A stretch of 64,000 bases of DNA from Candidatus Rhodoferax bjergmarkensis (GTDB taxonomy: Bacteria; Pseudomonadota; Gammaproteobacteria; Burkholderiales; Burkholderiaceae_C): the NCBI GenBank assembly GCA_016708345.1, contig JADJFX010000003.1:372001-436000 (forward strand), written 5' to 3'. A model generated the notes under the pieces. That model had not been told where the DNA came from, made no database searches, and was given only the letters and a program-made list of their open reading frames with translations. Both the position numbers and the translations under genes were made by a program. Shown here piece by piece: positions 58,478-64,000 of the stretch; position 1 is the stretch's first letter, and the number at the start of each line of letters is the position of its first letter.

Positions 58478-59395
58478 ATGATCGAGACCTTTTTGCAGCC
58501 ACTGCCGCATGGCATCAGCCTGAGCTGCAGGGCCGCTGGTGAGCGGGGGCGTCCGGTGCTCATGTTTTTGCATGGTTTTCCGGAAGCAGCCTTTGTCTGG
58601 GACTTCATGCTGGCCCACTTTGCGCGCCCTGAAAATGGCGGCTACCGCTGCGTGGCACCCAACCTGCGGGGGTTTGAGCACTCCGATGCGCCTTTTGAAG
58701 TCAGCGCCTACCGGCCCAAGCACCTGGTGCAAGACATTGCCGCCCTGATTGCGCTGGAGACGCTGCAGCCGGGAGGTCAATTGGCGTGTCTGGTGGCGCA
58801 TGACTGGGGTGGTGCGGTGGCTTGGAGCCTGGCCAACCAGTTGCCACACCTGATCGTCAAGCTGGCCATTGTCAACTCACCGCACCCGGGCACCTTTTTG
58901 CGCGAGCTCAAGTCCAACCCCGCGCAACAGGCCGCCAGTGCCTACATGAATTTTTTGATCCGGCCCGATGCCGAGCAACTGCTGGCACAAGACGACTACC
59001 GCCGCCTTTGGCAGTTTTTCTCCAGTGCAAAGGGTGACCAGCCTGCGTTATGGCTCACGGATGAGGTCAAAAGCCAATACCGTGCGGTGTGGGCTGCCGG
59101 TTTGCACGGCGGCTGCAATTTGTACCGTGCGTCCCCCCTGCGTCCGCCCCGGCCAGGTGACCCGGCCGCTGCCGCACTCGATTTGCCCCACAGCATGCTC
59201 ACGGTCAGCGTACCCACCTTGGTGGTGTGGGCGCTGGACGACATTGCCCTGCCGCCGGTTTTGACCTTGGGCCTGGACGCGTACGTGACCCACCTGACTC
59301 TTCACACTGTGCCCGCCGCCAGCCACTGGATCGTGCATGAGCAGCCGGAGTTGCTGGCAGACTTATTGCAGCAGTATTTGCTATCAAATAAATAG
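58478..59395 (+). CDS. Epoxide hydrolase / haloalkanoate dehalogenase-like alpha/beta hydrolase
   Basis: A 305-residue hydrolase. The oxyanion block is LMFLHGFPEAAFVWD near residue 29. The nucleophile elbow is LVAHDWGGAVAW near 107, with aspartate rather than serine, as in epoxide hydrolases and haloacetate dehalogenases. The histidine is in ASHWIVHEQPE near 286. The ATG at 58478 lies just outside the MITE-like element; frames further upstream run through the element and are rejected. The last codons and stop (LLSNK, TAG) come from a REP-like repeat, so the original C-terminus may have been replaced. The substrate is unknown. Confidence 0.86.
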   Translation: MIETFLQPLPHGISLSCRAAGERGRPVLMFLHGFPEAAFVWDFMLAHFARPENGGYRCVAPNLRGFEHSDAPFEVSAYRPKHLVQDIAALIALETLQPGGQLACLVAHDWGGAVAWSLANQLPHLIVKLAIVNSPHPGTFLRELKSNPAQQAASAYMNFLIRPDAEQLLAQDDYRRLWQFFSSAKGDQPALWLTDEVKSQYRAVWAAGLHGGCNLYRASPLRPPRPGDPAAAALDLPHSMLTVSVPTLVVWALDDIALPPVLTLGLDAYVTHLTLHTVPAASHWIVHEQPELLADLLQQYLLSNK

Positions 59396-59438
59396 CTGTT
59401 TGCGCACGTTCTATATGCGCAAACGGCTTGTTTTTCAA
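59378..59438 (+). repeat. REP-like palindromic element, copy 10, overlapping the hydrolase 3' end
   Basis: A well-preserved copy: TTGCTATCAAATAAATAGCT, GTTTGCGCACG, then TATGCGCAAACGGCTTG and a T-run. It supplies the stop codon of the hydrolase gene. Its second half could fold as a weak terminator. Confidence 0.7.
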
Positions 59439-59494
59439 AATATTCCTTAACCATATCTTCGACAGTGTGCAACGCACCCCCCTATGCGGCGAGT

Positions 59495-60214
59495 TCAGTC
59501 ATTGGGGCCTCCCAGCCCAAACAGGCTCAGCAGGCTGGTGAATAAATTGAACACCGATACATACAGGCTCACGGTGGCCATCACGTAGTTGGTCTCGCCG
59601 CCGTTCACGATGCGGCTGGTTTCAAACAGAATCAGCCCGGCCGACAGCAAGGCCACCATGGCCGACACAGCCAGACCCAAGCCCGGTATTTGAAAGATCA
59701 CTGCGGCAATGCCCGCAATCAGCGCAATCACCATGCCGACAAACAGAAAGCCGCCCATGAAGCTGAAGTCGCGCCGGGTCAACAGCACATAGCCGGAGAG
59801 CGCTAAAAAAGTCGCACCGGTTGCGCCCAATGCCAAGGTCACGGTTTGTGCACCACCGGGCAATGCCAGTGAGTGCGTGAGCAATGGCCCCAAGGTGTAA
59901 CCCATGAAGCCGGTGAGGGCAAAGACGGCGGGCAAGGCCCAGCCACTGTTTTGCAACTTGTAGACGGCGAACAGCAGCCCAAAGTAGCCCACCAGCGTCA
60001 AAATCAGTCCGGGCGTCGGTAGTTGCAGCGCGAGGGTGGTCACGGCCACAGCGGTGCTGAACAGCAGGGTCATGGCCAGCAGCGCATACGTATTGCGCAA
60101 AACCCGTTTGACCTCGGCTGTATTCAATTCTTGGTGTGAAACCGAATGGTCGGAAAAGTTCTCCGGGTACTGTGCCGGGTTTCGGGAGGCTTGGGGTGAG
60201 TAAGCGTCGTTCAT
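59495..60214 (-). CDS. Bax inhibitor-1 / YccA family membrane protein
   Basis: A 239-residue inner-membrane protein with a polar N-terminus (about 1-38) and seven hydrophobic segments. It ends with the family-typical last helices (ALLSAGLILFETSRIVNGGE and TNYVMATVSLYVSVFNLFTS). E. coli YccA modulates the FtsH protease, and related proteins leak calcium. The frame is intact. It is probably read with the HPF-like gene upstream (27-base gap). Confidence 0.9.
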   Translation of the reverse strand: MNDAYSPQASRNPAQYPENFSDHSVSHQELNTAEVKRVLRNTYALLAMTLLFSTAVAVTTLALQLPTPGLILTLVGYFGLLFAVYKLQNSGWALPAVFALTGFMGYTLGPLLTHSLALPGGAQTVTLALGATGATFLALSGYVLLTRRDFSFMGGFLFVGMVIALIAGIAAVIFQIPGLGLAVSAMVALLSAGLILFETSRIVNGGETNYVMATVSLYVSVFNLFTSLLSLFGLGGPND

Positions 60215-60241
60215 GGTGATTCCCTCAATGGTTTGAAAGTG

Positions 60242-60583
60242 TTAGCTGTCTAAGGCAAGTTTTGCCGTGCGGTCGCGCGCGGGTTTTTGGTTGCGCTTTA
60301 TGCTGCGTGTCAGAACCCGGGTTGCGCGCCCCAGTGAACGGTCCAGCGCGGTGCGCCAGTCGCGTGCCAGCGAGGCAATAACCACCGTGCCTGCGGCATC
60401 GGTGCTCAGTTCAATCTGGCAGCGCTTGTCTACCCCACCACGCGGGCCGTTTACGTCTGAGAACTGCACTTTGGCGCGCGGCACCAAGGGCGACAGTCGC
60501 CGCAGTGCAAAGTGAATGCGCTCAACAGACAAGTCGCGCAGCTGGGCACCATCGGCATCGCGGGATTCAAAAATAACTTGCAT
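60242..60583 (-). CDS. HPF/RaiA-family ribosome-associated protein (divergent)
   Basis: A 113-residue protein. The pattern of an N-terminal strand (MQVIFESRDADG), a helix (LRDLSVERIHFALRRLSPLV), and strands AKVQFSDVNGPRGGVDKRCQIEL resembles the S30AE fold of hibernation factors. A basic second helix (DWRTALDRSLGRATRVLTRS) and a basic tail follow. The sequence is well diverged from the main HPF, so it may be a paralogue that binds ribosomes under stress. There is no long C-terminal dimerisation domain. It lies upstream of the YccA-like gene on the same strand. Confidence 0.7.
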   Translation of the reverse strand: MQVIFESRDADGAQLRDLSVERIHFALRRLSPLVPRAKVQFSDVNGPRGGVDKRCQIELSTDAAGTVVIASLARDWRTALDRSLGRATRVLTRSIKRNQKPARDRTAKLALDS

Positions 60584-60704
60584 TGAATTTTCTCCAGTGG
60601 GTTAAAGAAGGCTCAACGATAGAGATCAATCCAATCGCTAAAAAGCAGAAAATTCCTCACTCAACCGCTTGAAAAAACTGACCATTCACCACGCAAACTG
60701 CACT

Positions 60705-61379
60705 TCACCGTGCCAACTGCAGCCAGATTTCATTGCGCCGCAAAAACCAGGGTGTCATAGGCCCGTTGTAGCGGGAGTAAATTGGCTCACCCGTCCAAGT
60801 GACATCTGCCGCGCGAAGGCTTGATTGCAGTTTGTTCAAATGCTCGTTGTAGTTGTCCTGCGACCAAAAGCCCGAGTAGCGGATTACCGCCACGCGCTGG
60901 GGCGGTACTTCGCGCAATATCACGCGGGCGTCCAGTGGCTCCGGTGCATTGGCTACTGTTACGCCTTTGGGCAACACAAACTGCACCATAAAACCGCCCG
61001 CTGCTGCAGTTTGGGTGACGGGGGCCGTCATTTCCATTTTGACGGGTGTTGCGGTCTGCGTCACAGGTGCGGTCATCGCAAACGTGCGTTCACCCTTGTT
61101 TTTGCCAAAGATGTAGCCAGCCAGAATCGGGAACGCGCGGTTGCCTGCGTCATTCGCGTCTGCGTTGACCAAGACTTCTGCCACTGTGTAGGGGGCGTAT
61201 TCGCGGATTTCAATGCCATCCAGGGTGCGCACGGTGCTGTAGGAGGGCTCTTCAATGGCGTGGCCAATAGCAGGAAGCACACTCAAGGAAAGTGCTGCAA
61301 TGCCGCGACAAGCGCGGGTGGTCCATGGCCTTGAACGGCGCACAGGTGAATGGGGGCTTGTGTGAGACAGGGTGGTCAT
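60705..61379 (-). CDS. SOUL family haem-binding protein, exported
   Basis: A 224-residue protein with an Arg-rich signal region (RRSRPWTTRACRGIAALSLS), possibly a Tat signal, cleaved near AIGHA. The SOUL domain follows (YSTVRTLDGIEIREYAPYTV, then FAMTAPVTQT and the second copy KMEMTAPVTQT). The paired MTAPVTQ motifs are characteristic. SOUL proteins bind haem or related hydrophobic ligands; the role in bacteria is not established. The ATG at 61379 has AAGGAA upstream; the ATG at 61397 is less likely. It lies 39 bases downstream of acnA. Confidence 0.87.
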   Translation of the reverse strand: MTTLSHTSPHSPVRRSRPWTTRACRGIAALSLSVLPAIGHAIEEPSYSTVRTLDGIEIREYAPYTVAEVLVNADANDAGNRAFPILAGYIFGKNKGERTFAMTAPVTQTATPVKMEMTAPVTQTAAAGGFMVQFVLPKGVTVANAPEPLDARVILREVPPQRVAVIRYSGFWSQDNYNEHLNKLQSSLRAADVTWTGEPIYSRYNGPMTPWFLRRNEIWLQLAR

Positions 61380-61418
61380 TATTTTTCCTTTCGTCATAAA
61401 TGGTTGGAACGAGGCGTA

Positions 61419-64000
61419 TTAATCTGCCAGCAACTGCCGCAGTACAAACGGCAAAATGCCCCCCGCGCGGTAGTAGTCCACCTCAATCGGCGTATCCACG
61501 CGCAGCGTCAGCGTGCGTTCCAGCGTGCTGCCATCGGCGAGGGTGATGCGCAACGTGGCGTCGCTCTGTGGCGTCAGGTTTGAATCGGGAATCACGTCAA
61601 TACGCTCATTACCCTTCAAGCCCAGCGACTCCCAGGAGTCGTTGCCCTTGAACTGCAGCGGCAGCACACCCATACCCACCAAATTGGAGCGGTGAATGCG
61701 CTCAAAGCTCCTGGCCACCACGGCCTTGATGCCCAGCAGCTGGGTGCCTTTGGCCGCCCAGTCGCGACTCGACCCGGTGCCATATTCCTCGCCCGCAAAA
61801 ATCACGGTGGGCACGCCATCAAACTGGTATTGCAAAGCGGCATCAAAAATGGCCATCTTGTTGCCCTGGTGCGGGCCTTGGTGCTGGTAGAGGGTGACGC
61901 CACCCTCTTCGCGTGCACCCTCCAGGTCAGGTGGGATCATCAGGTTCTTGATGCGCACGTTGGCAAACGTGCCGCGCATCATCACCTCGTGGTGGCCGCG
62001 CCGGGCACCATAACTGTTGAAATCGGCCTTTTGCACTCCCTGCGCGATCAGCCATTGGCCCGCCGGTGAGTTTTCTTTGATGGAGCCCGCGGGCGAGATG
62101 TGATCAGTCGTGATGGAGTCGCCAAACAACGCCATGATGCGCGCCCCCTGAACCGTGCCAAGTTCAGTGCCATTTTGGCCATTTGCGCTTGCTGGATGTG
62201 CGCAAGCAGCTATCGAATGCATAGCAAATCCGGCAAAAAATGGGGGCTCGGCAATGTAAGTGCTGTCAGGCCAGATGTAGGCTTGGCCCGCAACGCCGTT
62301 GACTTTTTCCCACAGCGCACCGGGCTCGGTTTTGACCTTGGCGTAGTTTTCGCGGAAAGCCCGGCCCTTGAGCGCAAACTTGAGCAACTGGTAGATCTCG
62401 TGGCTGTTAGGCCAGATATCACCCAAGTACACATCTTTGCCACCCTTGCCCTTGCCCAGGGGCTCGGTCATCAGGTTGCGGTTCACCGTACCGGCAATGG
62501 CGTAGGCCACCACCAGCGGCGGACTGGCCAGAAAGTTGGCTTTCAGATTGGGGTGGATGCGTGCCTCGAAGTTGCGGTTGCCCGACAACACCGCGGCGCA
62601 GATCAAATTGTGGGTGGTGATGGCAGCGTTGAGCTCGGGTGTCAGGTCGCCCGCATTGCCAATGCAGGTGGTGCAACCGTAGCCCGCCACGGCAAAGCCC
62701 AGTTTCTCCAGGTACGGCAGTAGTCCGGCCTCGGTCAGGTATTCGGTAACGATGCGTGAACCGGGGGCCAATGAGGTCTTGATATGCGGTTGGACCCGCA
62801 GCCCTGCCTCTACCGCCTTCTTGGCCAGCAACCCTGCTGCCAGCATCACGCTGGGGTTGGAGGTGTTGGTGCAACTGGTGATGGCGGCAATCAGCACATC
62901 GCCGTGGCCAATCGTCACTTGCGTCTCTGATTTCGGTGTGCCTGCGCCGCAGACCGGGTAGCGGGCAGGAAACACCTTTGCACTTTGGTTAAAGCCGTTT
63001 TCTGACTGGGGTTTAGAAAACAGGGTCTCAAACTGGCTCGCAACGTTGCCCAGTTCAATACGGTCTTGTGGGCGCTTGGGGCCGGCCAGGCTGGGGGTGA
63101 CCGTCCCCAGGTCCAGTTGGACCACTAGCGAGTATTCAATCTTGCCCATGGAGTCGGCGGTACCTTCGGTGCCCGGCACACCAAACAGCCCCTGTGCCTT
63201 GAAGTAGGCCTCAAAGGCTTCGATCTCGGCCTTGGTGCGGCCCGTGCCGACAAAGTAATCCATGGTCTTCTCATCGACCGGAAAGAAGCCCATGGTGGCG
63301 CCATATTCCGGCGCCATATTCGCGATGGTGGCACGGTCGGGCAGCGCCAATGAGCGGGTGCCTTCACCCAAAAATTCGACAAACTTACCCACCACTTTGT
63401 GTTTGCGCAAGACCTCGGTGACGGTCAACACCAGGTCGGTGGCGGTGACGCCTTCGCGCAATCGGCCAGTCAGCTCAAAGCCCACCACGTCGGGTGTCAA
63501 AAAGTACACCGGTTGGCCCAGCATGGCGGCTTCGGCCTCAATGCCGCCACAGCCCCAGGCGACAACGCCAATCCCGTTGATCATGGTGGTGTGGCTGTCG
63601 GTTCCCACCAGCGTGTCGGGGTAGTAAATGGGGTCCTCCTTCGCCGTGCCTTTGGTTTTGTGCACGCCACGCGCCAGGTATTCCAGATTCACCTGGTGCA
63701 CGATGCCAAAGCCGGGCGGCACCACGCGGAAGGTGTCAAACGCCTGCATGCCCCACTTCATGAATTCGTAGCGCTCGCGGTTGCGCTGGAATTCCAGCTT
63801 CATGTTCAGATCCAGCGCGTTCTTTTTGCCGTAGTGGTCCACCATCACCGAGTGATCCACCACCAGATCGACGGGTACCAGCGGCTCAATGCGCTTGGGG
63901 TCCTTACCCAGCTTCAAGGCCACGCTGCGCATGGCGGCCAAGTCGGCCAGCAGTGGCACGCCGGTAAAGTCTTGCAGTACCACGCGGGACACGACAAACG
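61419..64000 (-). CDS. acnA: Aconitate hydratase AcnA (N-terminus beyond window), with in-frame repeat insertion
   Basis: TCA-cycle enzyme that interconverts citrate and isocitrate with a [4Fe-4S] cluster. The frame is open at base 64000 (FVVSRVVLQDFTGVP), so roughly the first 90 residues are missing; the GTG at 63992 is an internal valine. Cluster ligands are in TSCTNTSNPSVM and GCTTCIGNAGDL. The C-terminal swivel domain has GARIMALFGDSITTDHISPA. Between PPFFAGF and GARIMALFGD lie about 29 residues where aconitases I know have about 14. The extra part (AMHSIAACAHPASANGQNG) is encoded by a REP-like repeat at 62170-62240. The frame stays intact, so the enzyme is probably functional. Confidence 0.95.
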   Translation of the reverse strand, partial: FVVSRVVLQDFTGVPLLADLAAMRSVALKLGKDPKRIEPLVPVDLVVDHSVMVDHYGKKNALDLNMKLEFQRNRERYEFMKWGMQAFDTFRVVPPGFGIVHQVNLEYLARGVHKTKGTAKEDPIYYPDTLVGTDSHTTMINGIGVVAWGCGGIEAEAAMLGQPVYFLTPDVVGFELTGRLREGVTATDLVLTVTEVLRKHKVVGKFVEFLGEGTRSLALPDRATIANMAPEYGATMGFFPVDEKTMDYFVGTGRTKAEIEAFEAYFKAQGLFGVPGTEGTADSMGKIEYSLVVQLDLGTVTPSLAGPKRPQDRIELGNVASQFETLFSKPQSENGFNQSAKVFPARYPVCGAGTPKSETQVTIGHGDVLIAAITSCTNTSNPSVMLAAGLLAKKAVEAGLRVQPHIKTSLAPGSRIVTEYLTEAGLLPYLEKLGFAVAGYGCTTCIGNAGDLTPELNAAITTHNLICAAVLSGNRNFEARIHPNLKANFLASPPLVVAYAIAGTVNRNLMTEPLGKGKGGKDVYLGDIWPNSHEIYQLLKFALKGRAFRENYAKVKTEPGALWEKVNGVAGQAYIWPDSTYIAEPPFFAGFAMHSIAACAHPASANGQNGTELGTVQGARIMALFGDSITTDHISPAGSIKENSPAGQWLIAQGVQKADFNSYGARRGHHEVMMRGTFANVRIKNLMIPPDLEGAREEGGVTLYQHQGPHQGNKMAIFDAALQYQFDGVPTVIFAGEEYGTGSSRDWAAKGTQLLGIKAVVARSFERIHRSNLVGMGVLPLQFKGNDSWESLGLKGNERIDVIPDSNLTPQSDATLRITLADGSTLERTLTLRVDTPIEVDYYRAGGILPFVLRQLLAD
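62170..62240 (-). repeat. REP-like palindromic element, copy 11, inserted in frame in acnA
   Basis: In the gene's sense direction it reads TTTGCTATGCATTCGATAGC, TGCTTGCGCACATCCAGC and AAGCGCAAATGGCCAAAAT, matching intergenic copies 6, 7 and 10 block by block. It carries no stop codon in the acnA frame. Confidence 0.8.

Overview
The window is GC-rich chromosomal DNA of a betaproteobacterium, most likely family Comamonadaceae (Rhodoferax/Albidiferax-like). This rests on the protein repertoire (SerA, ThiC, SufT/SufU, Pel and PEP-CTERM proteins), on gene style, and on a short palindromic repeat that I recall from genomes of this family. No tRNA, rRNA, CRISPR array, prophage or transposase gene was seen. 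The left edge cuts hemE and the right edge cuts aconitase.

Layout. 1-11.2 kb: hemE (partial), a TPP riboswitch with thiC, an exported 5'-nucleotidase followed by a degenerate trypsin-like protein, a PLP sulfur-amino-acid enzyme, and serA divergent from a D-2-hydroxyglutarate-dehydrogenase-like flavoprotein. 11.2-17.8 kb: an FmdE-like protein and a minus-strand suf operon sufB-C-D-S-U-T for Fe-S cluster assembly. 17.8-27.6 kb: NlpC/P60 lipoprotein, two chemoreceptors with CheR-type tails, a flavoprotein, DUF2059, a YegD-like Hsp70, an esterase and a diguanylate cyclase. 27.7-37.2 kb: ftsY, two M16 peptidases, a small lipoprotein, rsmD, coaD, a hydrolase, and a UspA/P-type ATPase pair. 37.4-39.7 kb: groES-groEL under CIRCE control. 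39.8-56.7 kb: a PEP-CTERM protein, then a nine-gene minus-strand pel operon (cotH-like, pelA, a separate inner-membrane TPR gene, pelB with a SPOR domain, pelC, D, E, F, G) with a divergent response-regulator diguanylate cyclase. PelD carries the c-di-GMP receptor site, so this forms a plausible c-di-GMP-controlled exopolysaccharide module. 56.7-64 kb: cytochrome c4, engB, an epoxide-hydrolase-like protein, a YccA-type membrane protein, an HPF-like protein, a SOUL protein and acnA.

Most interesting observation. A family of about 50-60 bp palindromic repeats (11 copies recognised, most sharing the core TAGCTGCTnGCGCA or its complement) lies between genes and also inside genes. One copy sits in frame in aconitase and adds about 15-20 residues. 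One forms most of the signal peptide of an M16 peptidase. One supplies the last codons and stop of a hydrolase. A different GC-rich palindromic element adds about 30 residues in frame to the FtsY GTPase domain. This resembles the protein-invading palindromic elements known from Rickettsia.

Caution. Seven apparent single-base frameshifts and one in-frame amber codon disrupt serA, sufS, sufD (three), pelD and both M16 peptidases. Most lie at short homopolymer runs in genes that are normally intact, so sequencing or assembly error is the leading explanation.
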